Source: Candidatus Poseidoniales archaeon (GTDB lineage: Archaea; Thermoplasmatota; Poseidoniia; Poseidoniales; Poseidoniaceae). Taken from it: 55,448 nt of DNA. The stretch spans positions 18,583 through 74,030 of the forward strand of contig QQSC01000024.1 in assembly GCA_003602475.1 (NCBI GenBank), read 5' to 3'. Under the pieces are notes generated by a model that did not search any database, was not told the DNA's origin, and worked only from the letters and a program-made list of their open reading frames with translations. Made by a program: the position numbers and the translations under genes. This document shows, piece by piece, positions 23,225 through 31,578 of this stretch; the stretch's first letter is position 1, and every line of letters begins with the position of its first letter.

Positions 23225-24255
23225 AGATGGACAAGCGTGTTGTCATCACCAAAGCAGGCGGTGTATCATCCGTCACCACCCAACCCATGGAAGTCCCCGT
23301 CCCTGGCCCCGGAGAAGTCCGGGTCAAAGTCGCCTATGCCGGCATCAACTTCGCAGACCTGTTGATGCGTCTTGGATTCTATCAACCACGACCTGCTTAT
23401 CCGTTCACACCTGGATACGAAGCAAGTGGGGTTGTGGATGCGATGGGAGAAGACGTTGAAGGAATGGCCGTAGGTCAACGCGTGGTTGCCGCCATGCGGA
23501 ACGGAGGTCAAGCGAGTTATGTTATCAGTCCCGTCGACCGAGTCATTCCACTCCCTGATGACATCAGCCTGAAAACCGCTGCAGCCACGCCGGTCACCTA
23601 CATGACAGCCCACCACATGCTCCATTACCTCGGTCACTTGAAGCCGAGCGACAGCGTCCTCATCCACGGAGGAGCAGGAGGCGTTGGAACCGCCGCCCTC
23701 CAATTGTGCGCATGGGCGGGCGTTGAGCAGGTTTGGGCCACGTCTTCGAAACCCAAACACAGCATCATCCAGCAATACGGTGGACGTCCAATCGACCGTC
23801 ACAACGAAGATTTCCAAAGCATTGTGTTAAGCGAGACCGACGGACGAGGTGCTGATCACATTCTCGACCCCATCGGTGGTGATCACTTGAAGCGAAGCCT
23901 CTCCACGTTGGCCGAAGGCGGACGCTTGTACACCTACGGACTCTCCTCTGCCGCCCCTTCGGGCAAACGGTCCCTGTTGAAGGCCATGTTTGCCCTTCGG
24001 AAAACCCCAAAATTCGACCCTTTGCGCCTGATGACCAGGAATCGAGCGGTGTTCGGCGTCCACATGGGCACATGGGAAAACGAAGCCGCGATGCATGAGC
24101 AATTGAATCGCATTGTAGAGGGCATCCAATCAGGTCACCTCGAGCCACTCATCGATTCGGTGTTTGAGGCCGATGAAGTTCAATCGGCACATCAACACCT
24201 TCACGACGCCAAAAACATCGGTAAAGTCTTGCTGAGGTTTGCGGACATAGAATGA
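23221..24255 (+). CDS. NADPH:quinone oxidoreductase (zinc-independent MDR family)
   Basis: Medium-chain dehydrogenase/reductase of the quinone oxidoreductase branch, 344 residues. Signatures are YAGINFADLLMRLGFY near residue 40, PGYEASGVV, VTYMTAHHML, the NADPH-binding GGAGGVGTAALQL near residue 150, and DPIGGDHLKRSLSTLAEGGRL. The catalytic zinc ligands of alcohol dehydrogenases are absent, as expected. ATG at 23221 overlaps the stop of the Nudix-MBL gene as ATGA, so the two are translationally coupled. Likely reduces quinones or alpha,beta-unsaturated carbonyls; the physiological substrate is unknown. Confidence 0.93.
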   Translation: MKMDKRVVITKAGGVSSVTTQPMEVPVPGPGEVRVKVAYAGINFADLLMRLGFYQPRPAYPFTPGYEASGVVDAMGEDVEGMAVGQRVVAAMRNGGQASYVISPVDRVIPLPDDISLKTAAATPVTYMTAHHMLHYLGHLKPSDSVLIHGGAGGVGTAALQLCAWAGVEQVWATSSKPKHSIIQQYGGRPIDRHNEDFQSIVLSETDGRGADHILDPIGGDHLKRSLSTLAEGGRLYTYGLSSAAPSGKRSLLKAMFALRKTPKFDPLRLMTRNRAVFGVHMGTWENEAAMHEQLNRIVEGIQSGHLEPLIDSVFEADEVQSAHQHLHDAKNIGKVLLRFADIE

Positions 24256-24280
24256 AGACCCACCGAGGTTGCCACCCACC

Positions 24281-24697
24281 ATGCACTCGGTTCGCCTGTG
24301 GGTGATGCTCGCCTTGTTGTCGCCCGTATGGGGGCTTGCGGGCTGCACAAGCGAAGCGGAGAGTGAAGCCTGGCAACGCGTGGGAGCCGACGAATTTGCA
24401 GATGCCGTTGAGAATGAAACGGAGGCCTTCCTGCTCGACACGCGCACCCAGCCAGAGTGGGAACAAGACGGGCACCTCTCCAACGCCACCCTCATCCCCC
24501 ACGATGAACTTGAACAGCGGGACGATGAACTCCCTGAAGACAAAAGCATCACCATCCTCCTGTATTGCAGAAGTGGCAACCGCTCACAGCAAGCCGCTCA
24601 AACCTTGCTCGATCTTGGATTCACCAACATCATTGAATTGAACACCGGCATCAACGGTTGGAAAGACGCTGGTTATCCGGTTGAATACGGTTCATGA
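24281..24697 (+). CDS. Rhodanese-domain lipoprotein
   Basis: 138 residues. The N-terminus has a hydrophobic signal with lipobox GLAGC, so the protein is predicted to be exported and lipid-anchored. The single rhodanese domain (about residues 35-136) has DTRTQPEWEQDGHL, the active-site loop YCRSGNRSQQAA with catalytic Cys, and the C-terminal GINGWKDAGYPVE typical of the family. It may transfer sulfane sulfur or detoxify cyanide or reactive sulfur outside the membrane. ATG at 24281 follows the oxidoreductase by 25 bases; the longer frame adds only four residues. Part of the same rightward run. Confidence 0.92.
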   Translation: MHSVRLWVMLALLSPVWGLAGCTSEAESEAWQRVGADEFADAVENETEAFLLDTRTQPEWEQDGHLSNATLIPHDELEQRDDELPEDKSITILLYCRSGNRSQQAAQTLLDLGFTNIIELNTGINGWKDAGYPVEYGS

Positions 24698-24737
24698 AAC
24701 CCGGCTTATGTGGACGTGAAGAAAGGAGGGAAACTGC

Positions 24738-26906
24738 ATGAAGAAAGCCATGTCTGGGTTTGATTTGCGGGCTGTTGCTCGTGAACTGAACGAACTCTCC
24801 GGCGCTTATGTCAAGAAGGCCTACATGCCTCACTACGAACAAATCGTTCTCCGTCTCAATCCCAAGGAAGCCGAACAGCGAGACCTCGTGTTGGTGCGAG
24901 GTCAGCGCATTTACACCTCAAGACGAGACCGCCCCATGCCACAAACCCCTCCACCGTTCGCCATGATGCTGAGAAAGCATCTTCGAAACGCACGACTCAC
25001 CGGCGTTGAACAAATGGGCTTTGACCGGGTTTTGGTGTTTCATTTTGACACGAAAAACGGGGAACGGCACATGTATGTGGAGGTCTTTCGGGATGGAAAC
25101 ATCATTCTGGCAGATGAACACCACACCATCATTCAGCCGCTAACGCACGCATCCTATGCTGGTCGGACCCTCAAGAAAGGACTCCCTTACACGCCACCGC
25201 CGCCTGCCATTGACCCTTACACCATGACATCCCAAATCATGGAGGCCACCCTCAACGCTTCTGACCGTGATCTCGTCTCCACCCTTGGTGGGAAAGTCAA
25301 TCTCGGGGCTACCCACGCCAATGCCGTCTGCGCCCTTGCAGGCTACGACCCCAACATCGACCCTGATACCGCAGATGCAAGCAAGGTGTACCAAGCCCTA
25401 ACGGACCTGTTGAACCGGTTGGACAACGAGGCAAAAGGCCATTTGTTGCTCGCATTGGAAAAGGATGACGCTCCCGATTGGCCCACCCATCTGGGCAATT
25501 TGACTCAAGGTGCCCAGCATGCATGGCTTGCTCAACGAACCCGTGAAGCCTCACCCATTCTTCTCCCTCAACACGACAACATGCCCTTGTGGACGTACGA
25601 TTCAATGTGCGAGGCGGTTGATGTTTGGAAAGGCATCCACGATGCAGCAGCTTTGCGCCGTCGTGAAGAAGAACGAATGGAACAATCCACAGGACCTGGA
25701 CGAGGCGCCTCAACGCCCGTGGAACGACTTGAGCGAAGACAGGCACAACAAGACAAGGCCTTGGCGGGTTTTGCAAAGAAAATCGAAAAACAGCAACGCC
25801 TCGGTCACGCCATTCAAACCCATTGGAATCATGTGGAGGACCTGATGCAACAGGTCGCGAAGGCCGTGGAACGAGACGGATGGGATTTGGTCAAAAAGGC
25901 CTCGAAAAGTACACCGTGGATTGTTTCGGTAAACCCTGCCAATCGAACCGTTACGAGCATCCTTCCCGACGATGAAAACGAACCCAAGGGGGAACAAGTG
26001 GAACTTCATCTCGACCTCACCGTTCATCAAAACGCTCAACGCTACTTCGAAGCAGCACGCAAACAGAAAAACAAAACTCAAGGAGCCATTGATGCACTGG
26101 CGGACACCAAAACCCAATTGAAACGTGCTCAGAAAAAAGAGACCAAACAAAAAGCGACTGGGCGCTTGAACGCCTCAAAACGCAGCAAACGAATGTGGTT
26201 CGAACAGCACCGTTGGGGGATGGTGGAAGGAGGTCATCTTGTCGTTGGTGGCAAGGATGCAAAAGGCAACGATGCCATCGTCAAGAAGCATCTTTCGGGT
26301 GATGACATCTACTTCCACGCCGATCTTCACGGCGCCCCTTCATGCAGTTTGAGATCTCAAATGGGATTTGCTGAACTTGAGCATCAACCTGCCCATCTTC
26401 CGCCCGACATACCGGCATACAAACTGGTTGACAAGGTCGAAAACACCGCCTTAGGAGAGCCACAACATGATCAAGCAGCCCTCTTGGCACTGGCTTGGAG
26501 CAGGGCTTGGAACGGCGGCGGAGCCCACGGAACAGTGTACAGTGTGCGACCTGCCCAAGTATCAAAGACGGCACAAACGGGAGAATTCGTGGGTAAAGGA
26601 GCGTTTGTGATTCGAGGACAACGAACTTGGTACAAGGACATTGATGTTTGCATCGGCCTTGGTATTGCCGCCATCAACGGCGTTCCCTTGGTGCTCACCG
26701 GTGTTCCAGAGGTGATTCGCGCACGATGCCCAAGATACATCATCCTCCGGCCAGGCATCACAAAGAAAGAGCGATTGGCCAACCAGATTTACAAAACAAC
26801 CGGTTTGCCCACCGACGACCTGCTCGCCGTGCTCCCAGGGGCTTGCGATGTCGTTGAGGAACACGGCATGATGACCGCACCGCGCAGCACGGAGGAAGAA
26901 GAATGA
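24738..26906 (+). CDS. NFACT-family ribosome quality control protein (Rqc2/NEMF/RqcH homologue)
   Basis: Binds peptidyl-tRNA on split large ribosomal subunits and in bacteria and eukaryotes drives C-terminal tail addition to stalled chains. 722 residues: NFACT-N domain about 1-200 (MSGFDLRAVARELNELSGAYVKK in two parts, then VLVRGQRIYTS), helix-hairpin-helix about 200-290, a long charged coiled coil about 310-500, and NFACT-R about 510-640 with the family hallmark DDIYFHADLHGAPSCSL. A GGAGG site at 24725-24729 lies eight bases before ATG 24738. The gene is followed with ATGA overlap by a methyltransferase. The family is certain; CAT- or alanine-tailing activity in this archaeon is inferred only. 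Confidence 0.93.
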   Translation: MKKAMSGFDLRAVARELNELSGAYVKKAYMPHYEQIVLRLNPKEAEQRDLVLVRGQRIYTSRRDRPMPQTPPPFAMMLRKHLRNARLTGVEQMGFDRVLVFHFDTKNGERHMYVEVFRDGNIILADEHHTIIQPLTHASYAGRTLKKGLPYTPPPPAIDPYTMTSQIMEATLNASDRDLVSTLGGKVNLGATHANAVCALAGYDPNIDPDTADASKVYQALTDLLNRLDNEAKGHLLLALEKDDAPDWPTHLGNLTQGAQHAWLAQRTREASPILLPQHDNMPLWTYDSMCEAVDVWKGIHDAAALRRREEERMEQSTGPGRGASTPVERLERRQAQQDKALAGFAKKIEKQQRLGHAIQTHWNHVEDLMQQVAKAVERDGWDLVKKASKSTPWIVSVNPANRTVTSILPDDENEPKGEQVELHLDLTVHQNAQRYFEAARKQKNKTQGAIDALADTKTQLKRAQKKETKQKATGRLNASKRSKRMWFEQHRWGMVEGGHLVVGGKDAKGNDAIVKKHLSGDDIYFHADLHGAPSCSLRSQMGFAELEHQPAHLPPDIPAYKLVDKVENTALGEPQHDQAALLALAWSRAWNGGGAHGTVYSVRPAQVSKTAQTGEFVGKGAFVIRGQRTWYKDIDVCIGLGIAAINGVPLVLTGVPEVIRARCPRYIILRPGITKKERLANQIYKTTGLPTDDLLAVLPGACDVVEEHGMMTAPRSTEEEE

Positions 26907-27553
26907 ACCCCGATGCACGCTCGGATGCCAGCGGATGGGACCGGAGGTTTTCCTTGGAGGCGTATGCCTACGGGGAGGAGCCCAATGCATGGCTTGCGGA
27001 GCGAATCTTGGACCTGAAACCTCACGGACTGGCCTTGTTTCCAGCAGATGGAGAGGGGAGAAACGCCGTATGGGCCGCAGGCCTTGGTTGGCAAGCCAAC
27101 GTGTTCGATCTGTCTGTTGAAGGGAAAGGAAAGTGCGAACGTTTGGCGATGCGTCACGGTGTTTCGGTGAAGTATGAGGTGGACGACCTTGTTGCACGAG
27201 GGTTCGAGAATCCTGTTTACGACCTCATCGCATGCTCTTGGTTCCACACCCCATCTGCCATTCGAAAAAAGCACATGCCCCGGATGCTGAACGCTCTCAA
27301 ACCCAACGGACACTTCATCATGGAAGGCTACCATACAACCCAGATGCCGCTGACGAGCGGCGGACCAAAATCGTTGGATTTACTCTTTGACTTGGACGAA
27401 CTGATCGGTGAGTTGACTGGTCCTTTCGCTCCAAAAATGAAGGTGCTGGTAGCTGAAGTTGTCACCACAGTCCTGAATGAGTCGGATCTCCACAGAGGAG
27501 AAGCACGGGTGGTTCGAATCCATCTGGTACGAGCCGATGGGAATCAACGCTGA
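26903..27553 (+). CDS. SAM-dependent methyltransferase (class I, TehB/TPMT-like)
   Basis: 216-residue class I methyltransferase. The start SGWDRRFSLEAYAYGEEPNAWL matches the N-terminal region of tellurite-resistance and thiopurine methyltransferase-like proteins. Motif I is ALFPADGEGRNAVWAA, with Pro-Ala instead of the usual Asp-Leu-Gly-Cys, while the EGRN core is kept. Motif IV-like DLIACSWFHTP and post-motif LKPNGHFIMEGYH follow. The ATG overlaps the stop of the RqcH gene as ATGA, so it may modify a translation-related target, but members of this group also act on small molecules. The 3' end overlaps the convergent helicase by 10 bases. Confidence 0.85.
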   Translation: MNPDARSDASGWDRRFSLEAYAYGEEPNAWLAERILDLKPHGLALFPADGEGRNAVWAAGLGWQANVFDLSVEGKGKCERLAMRHGVSVKYEVDDLVARGFENPVYDLIACSWFHTPSAIRKKHMPRMLNALKPNGHFIMEGYHTTQMPLTSGGPKSLDLLFDLDELIGELTGPFAPKMKVLVAEVVTTVLNESDLHRGEARVVRIHLVRADGNQR

Positions 27554-29055
27554 CCACGGTTTGAACGGCCGCCACCGCGGCCTTGTCCACCGCCGCCGCC
27601 TCGACCTTGACCACCGCCTCGACCTTGACCACCGCCTCGGCCTTGACCGCCGCCTCGGCCTTGACCGCCGCCTCGGCCTTGACCGCCGCCGCGATACCCA
27701 CGGTTTCCACCGCCGCCGCCGCCACGTCCTTGACCGCCGCCGCGATAGCCACGATTTCCACCGCCGCCGCCGCCACGACCTTGACCGCCGCCGCGATAGC
27801 CACGGTTTCCACCGCCGCCACGACCTTGGCCCCCACCGAAGCGGTTGCCTTGTTGAGCACGATCTTTTCGATGGCGCTCACGTTGCTTCTTTGTGGTTCG
27901 TCGGGGTTCTGGAGGAATGTAGTCAACTTCGAACTCGGGAAGGGCCAAAAAGTCGGGAGGCACAAAATCCTCGTTGATGCCAACATCCCTCTGCATGCGG
28001 CTGTACATTTTTTTCTGTGGTTTCTGAACCAGTGCCACGACAACACCGCTGGCACCACCACGAGCGGTTCTCCCGCTTCGGTGTTTGTACGCTTTTCCAT
28101 TCTCGGGAGGATCGTAATGCACGACGCAGTTCACGCCCTCGACGTCGAGGCCACGCGCTGCCACATCCGTAGCCACGAGAGCCATGCATTCTCCGTGGAC
28201 AAACGTCTCCATGGCTCGGTCCCTTTGGCGCTGAGTCATGCCTCCATGGAGGGCTTGAATCGATATACCGTCTTCTTCCATCTCTTCTGCGACCCGGTCC
28301 ACGCCGGCACGGGTTCGGCAAAACACGACGCTACGGCCGCATTTGCGGACGAGTTCGGCTGAAATGGTGGATTTCTTGCTGTTTGGCATCAACCAGAAAT
28401 GATGATCCATGTGCGTGACTGAAACATCAGCATCGCCGATTTCCACAACAGCTGGATCGTGCTGATAGCGCTCAACAAATTGAGCCACATCGTCGTCAAG
28501 TGTGGCGCTAAAGAGCACCACATGGGCCTGTTCTGAACAACGGTCGAGGACATCGCTCACCGGCTCCATAAAGCCCATATCGGCCATGCGGTCGGCTTCG
28601 TCAATGACCACGTTCACGGTATCGCCAAGGACGATAACACCGCTGTCCATCAAATCCAACAACCGTCCGGGGCAAGCCACCAGCACATCCACGCCTCGTT
28701 CCATCATGCGATGTTGGTTCTTGTAGGACACACCGCCGTACACAGAACCAACAAACAAATTCATGGCTTTTGCCAAGGGCTTGAGAACATTGAGAATTTG
28801 TTCAGCCAACTCTCGGGTAGGGGTCAGTATGAGTCCGGTGGGTCGATGAGGTTCTGCTTGAGGCAGATTCTGCAACAAGGGGAGACCAAAGGCAAGGGTC
28901 TTACCGGAGCCTGTTGGGGCACGACAAGCCACGTCCACGCCGTCCAACAGCATGGGAATGCACTCGGTTTGCACCTCAAAAGGTTCGGTGATTCCTTGGC
29001 GGCCGAGGGCCTCAACCAGTTCGCCATTTAGGCCCAAATCCGAAAACGATGCCAT
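27544..29055 (-). CDS. DEAD-box RNA helicase with long RGG/GGQGR tail
   Basis: ATP-dependent RNA helicase, 503 residues. Core motifs are in order: Q-motif region GITEPFEVQTECIP, motif I APTGSGKT, Ia PTRELAEQ, II VIDEADRMAD, III SATLDD, then ARGLDVEG and VI HRSGRTARGG. After residue about 400 the protein becomes a low-complexity tail of GNRGYRGGGQGRGGGGG units and then shorter GGGQGR units, an RGG-type RNA-binding and condensate-prone region. Start at ATG 29055 (MASFSDLGLN) rather than 29082; a minus-strand TATA-like element at about 29083-29093 supports it. Role likely in ribosome assembly, RNA decay or cold adaptation. Confidence 0.95.
   Translation of the reverse strand: MASFSDLGLNGELVEALGRQGITEPFEVQTECIPMLLDGVDVACRAPTGSGKTLAFGLPLLQNLPQAEPHRPTGLILTPTRELAEQILNVLKPLAKAMNLFVGSVYGGVSYKNQHRMMERGVDVLVACPGRLLDLMDSGVIVLGDTVNVVIDEADRMADMGFMEPVSDVLDRCSEQAHVVLFSATLDDDVAQFVERYQHDPAVVEIGDADVSVTHMDHHFWLMPNSKKSTISAELVRKCGRSVVFCRTRAGVDRVAEEMEEDGISIQALHGGMTQRQRDRAMETFVHGECMALVATDVAARGLDVEGVNCVVHYDPPENGKAYKHRSGRTARGGASGVVVALVQKPQKKMYSRMQRDVGINEDFVPPDFLALPEFEVDYIPPEPRRTTKKQRERHRKDRAQQGNRFGGGQGRGGGGNRGYRGGGQGRGGGGGGNRGYRGGGQGRGGGGGGNRGYRGGGQGRGGGQGRGGGQGRGGGQGRGGGQGRGGGGGQGRGGGRSNRGQR
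27545..27840 (-). repeat. Minisatellite-like GC-rich repeats in helicase tail
   Basis: The helicase tail is encoded by near-identical tandem units. Three units of about 51 bases each encode GNRGYRGGGQGRGGGGG, followed by about five 18-base units encoding GGGQGR. The DNA is a run of CCN triplets on the plus strand. The identity of neighbouring units suggests slippage or recent unequal exchange, and copy number probably varies between strains. Confidence 0.85.
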
Positions 29056-29189
29056 GAGACTCGTCTTGACGCGCTGACGCACCCTATTTCAAATGACCCT
29101 ATCAAAACCCGTTTGAAACCATTTCACGACCCAAAGGGGCCATCAGCGGCGAGTTCCTTGCTCGACACCTGTTGGCCCGCTTGGAAACC
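29056..29189. promoter_or_regulatory. Helicase promoter region
   Basis: 134 bases between the thiolase stop and the helicase start, both leftward. On the minus strand a TATA-like TTTGAAATAGG at 29083-29093 lies about 30 bases before the ATG at 29055. TTCAAA (29089-29094) and TTTGAA (29112-29117) form spaced inverted half-sites around it. Nothing else recognised. Confidence 0.4.
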
Positions 29190-30383
29190 TCAAGTCGTCC
29201 GAACAAGCATAGCGACAGCGTTGCCGCCGCCCAGACACAATGTAACGATGCCGCTGGAGGCCTCGAGGCGCCTCATCACACCCAGCAGGGTGATCAAACA
29301 TCGGGTGCCGCTGGCTCCCAGCGGGTGGCCAAGGCTGACAGCTCCCCCGTGCAGGTTAAAGCGGTCGTCGGGTATGCCAACTTCTTGAGCCACAGCGCAA
29401 GAAGCGGAAGCAAAGGCTTCGTTGTGCTCGTAAACATCAACGTCCAAGACAGAGAGGTTGTTTCGTTCCAGCAACATCTTGACGGCTGGAATGGGGGCGC
29501 TCATCACACGAGCCGGCTCGACACCGGAGGTGCAGTAGTCTTCAATGAACGCAATGATGTCCCAACCCTGTTCTTTGGCAAATGATTCTTCAGCGACCAA
29601 CACGGCGCTTGCTCCATCGTTGAGGGTGCTGGCATTGCCTGCAGTTACGGCACCTGTGCGGTCAAAGACAGGACGCAGATTGGCGAGTGACTCGGTTGTG
29701 GTGCCCGCACGTACGCCCTCGTCTGAATGGACGATGGCAGGTTCACCACGCCGTTTGGGGACGGCAACATCGAAGGTTTCCCAATCAAACCAGCCGCTCG
29801 CCCACGCATGCGCCGCTCGTTCTTGACTTCGGGCGGCGAAAGCATCCATGGCTTCCCGACTAATGTTGCATTCCTTGGCCACGGTTTCACCGGTGGTGCC
29901 CATGTGGACGTCGTTGTAGACGTCCCACAATCCATCGTGAATCATGGAGTCCACAAGGGTGGAATTGCCCATTTTGGCACCTTTACGCTGCCCCATGAGG
30001 AGTTGGGGGGCGTTGCTCATGCTTTCCATTCCACCGGCCACAATGGCTTTGAATTCACCTGCTCGAATGCTGTTGGCGGCCATCATAGCTGCCTTGAGGG
30101 ATGAACCGCAGACTTTGTTGATGGTCACGGATGGTGTGCTCACCGGCAAGCCTGCACCCAAGGCGACCTGGCGAGCAGGGTTTTGCCCTGCACCCGCTTG
30201 AAGCACTTGTCCAAACATCACTTCATCAATCACACCCGATGCAGGGTCTATGTTGCACCTGGAAAGCAGTTCCTTGACCGTTGCAACCCCGAGATCGACG
30301 GCACTCATGGTGGCAAAAGCACCCATGAACTTGGCAATTGGAGTTCGGGCAACGCCGCAAATAACCGCACGTGGTTGGCTCAT
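29190..30383 (-). CDS. Thiolase (acetyl-CoA C-acetyltransferase family)
   Basis: 397-residue thiolase that either cleaves 3-oxoacyl-CoA or condenses two acetyl-CoA. All catalytic landmarks are present: nucleophilic Cys in INKVCGSSLKAAM near residue 90, the GGMESMSNAP loop, the NEAFA motif (EHNEAFASA), the His of GGAVSLGHPLGASG near residue 350, and the second Cys in CLGGGNAVAM at the C-terminus. It is of bacterial length and type, with MSQPRAVICGVARTPIAKF at the start. It may work with acyl-CoA dehydrogenases such as that at 1-551 in beta-oxidation or in acetoacetyl-CoA formation for the mevalonate pathway. No HMG-CoA synthase gene is adjacent, so the direction is open. Confidence 0.95.
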   Translation of the reverse strand: MSQPRAVICGVARTPIAKFMGAFATMSAVDLGVATVKELLSRCNIDPASGVIDEVMFGQVLQAGAGQNPARQVALGAGLPVSTPSVTINKVCGSSLKAAMMAANSIRAGEFKAIVAGGMESMSNAPQLLMGQRKGAKMGNSTLVDSMIHDGLWDVYNDVHMGTTGETVAKECNISREAMDAFAARSQERAAHAWASGWFDWETFDVAVPKRRGEPAIVHSDEGVRAGTTTESLANLRPVFDRTGAVTAGNASTLNDGASAVLVAEESFAKEQGWDIIAFIEDYCTSGVEPARVMSAPIPAVKMLLERNNLSVLDVDVYEHNEAFASASCAVAQEVGIPDDRFNLHGGAVSLGHPLGASGTRCLITLLGVMRRLEASSGIVTLCLGGGNAVAMLVRTT

Positions 30384-30478
30384 GCGCTCACCAAAGAGGG
30401 GTGGCCTTTCAAGATGTCCTCGGGCGGTTCTGGAAAGAGATGGAGAAGGCTTGATGAAGCCGAGCCCTTGGGAGTGGC

Positions 30479-31294
30479 ATGGCCAAATTCAAGACCGACC
30501 TGAACCTAACACGAGACGCCAATGAACTGCGCGACGTTGAGGTGACCCTGGACTTCACCCCAAATGCGCTGGCATCGGTTCTTTACCGCCAAGGCGAAAC
30601 GATGGTTCTCGTTTGCTGCACCAAAGAAGCCAGCCTGCCCCGCTGGTTCCCCCGAGACGCCACCAAAGGCTGGGTTCATGCAGAATATTCCCTCCTTCCC
30701 GGTTCGACCAACTCGAGGTTTCGCCGTGAGCGAAACGGTGCAAAAGGACGAACTCAAGAAATTGAACGCTTGATCGCTCGCTCGCTGCGCGCTGCGGTTG
30801 ACCTTGAAGCCCTGGGACCTGTGGCATTGAACCTCGATTGTGACGTGTTGAACGCTGATGGTGGCACACGTTGCGCTGCCATCACAGCCGCCAACATTGC
30901 CCTCCGCTTGGCTGTTCGCCGCCTTATTGCCCGGGGTGATTGCCTTCCCACGAGCATGCGCCCAACATACGAGGAGCGCAAGGACGGATGGACGCCTCCC
31001 CACCTTACTGCAGAACAACAAGCGGAGCATGAAGCAGCGGTGTTGCCTCATGACTTGGCTGCTGTTTCCGTAGGGGTCGTCAACGGTGAAGTCTATCTGG
31101 ACTTGGATTATGTGTTGGACTCAAATGCAGACGTTGACATGAACGTTATCAAGACCAGCGATGGGCGCTATGTTGAGGTTCAAGGCACCGGTGAAGAATC
31201 CACGTTTTCTGCGGAAGAATTGACCCAGCTCTTGGCGTGTGCCGACGGCGGGTTGACCTCGTTGTTTGCACTTCAAACCAACGCCTTGTCCTGA
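30479..31294 (+). CDS. rph: RNase PH (phosphorolytic 3' exoribonuclease)
   Basis: Trims RNA 3' ends with phosphate. The 271-residue protein matches RNase PH across its length: GETMVLVCCTKEAS, the AEYSLLPGSTNSRF stretch, GRTQEIERLIARSLRAAVDL, LNLDCDVLNADGGTRCAAITAANIAL, LDLDYVLDSNADVDMN and the hallmark EVQGTGEESTFS. The VQGTGE element distinguishes it from exosome Rrp41/Rrp42. An insertion of about 25 residues (around 165-190) makes it longer than bacterial RNase PH at about 240. A GGGAG site precedes ATG 30479. A tRNA-Phe gene lies 84 bases downstream on the same strand, which suits a tRNA 3'-maturation role. Confidence 0.9.
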   Translation: MAKFKTDLNLTRDANELRDVEVTLDFTPNALASVLYRQGETMVLVCCTKEASLPRWFPRDATKGWVHAEYSLLPGSTNSRFRRERNGAKGRTQEIERLIARSLRAAVDLEALGPVALNLDCDVLNADGGTRCAAITAANIALRLAVRRLIARGDCLPTSMRPTYEERKDGWTPPHLTAEQQAEHEAAVLPHDLAAVSVGVVNGEVYLDLDYVLDSNADVDMNVIKTSDGRYVEVQGTGEESTFSAEELTQLLACADGGLTSLFALQTNALS

Positions 31295-31378
31295 GTAGGC
31301 CAACGAGCGTGGGGGATTGGTCTTCACCATCCAGCAACGGAAGCCTTGAAATGGCGAGCCCACTCGCAGACTTTGCAC

Positions 31379-31454
31379 GGGTCAGTAGCTTAGTTGGGAG
31401 AGCGCGGCACTGAAGATGCCGAGGTCGCTGGTTCAAGTCCGGCCTGACCCACCA
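31379..31454 (+). tRNA. tRNA-Phe (anticodon GAA), CCA encoded
   Basis: The acceptor arms GGGTCAG and CTGACCC pair fully, the D arm is GCTTAGTTGGGAGAGC, the anticodon stem CGGCA/TGCCG encloses loop CTGAAGA (anticodon GAA), and the T arm is GCTGG TTCAAGT CCGGC. The discriminator A at 31451 is followed by CCA at 31452-31454, so the 3' end is genome-encoded. No intron. Confidence 0.96.
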
Positions 31455-31578
31455 CCGTGTCCATGCGTCTGCGCCGTGCGCTACGAGCCATTCAGCACAT
31501 CGCTCTATAGAATGCCAAGGACGAGTCTAAACCAAGTGCAGAAGAAGACTTCATGTGCTGGACCACTCTTCGCAAATC

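Noticed and set aside
27545-27840. Regular repeats that could suggest a CRISPR array
   Set aside because: The units are contiguous without unique spacers and continue the helicase reading frame; no cas genes are nearby.
27583-28362. 259-codon plus-strand open frame made of Ala/Thr repeats
   Set aside because: It mirrors the GC-rich repeat encoding the helicase RGG tail; the helicase motifs on the other strand are clear.
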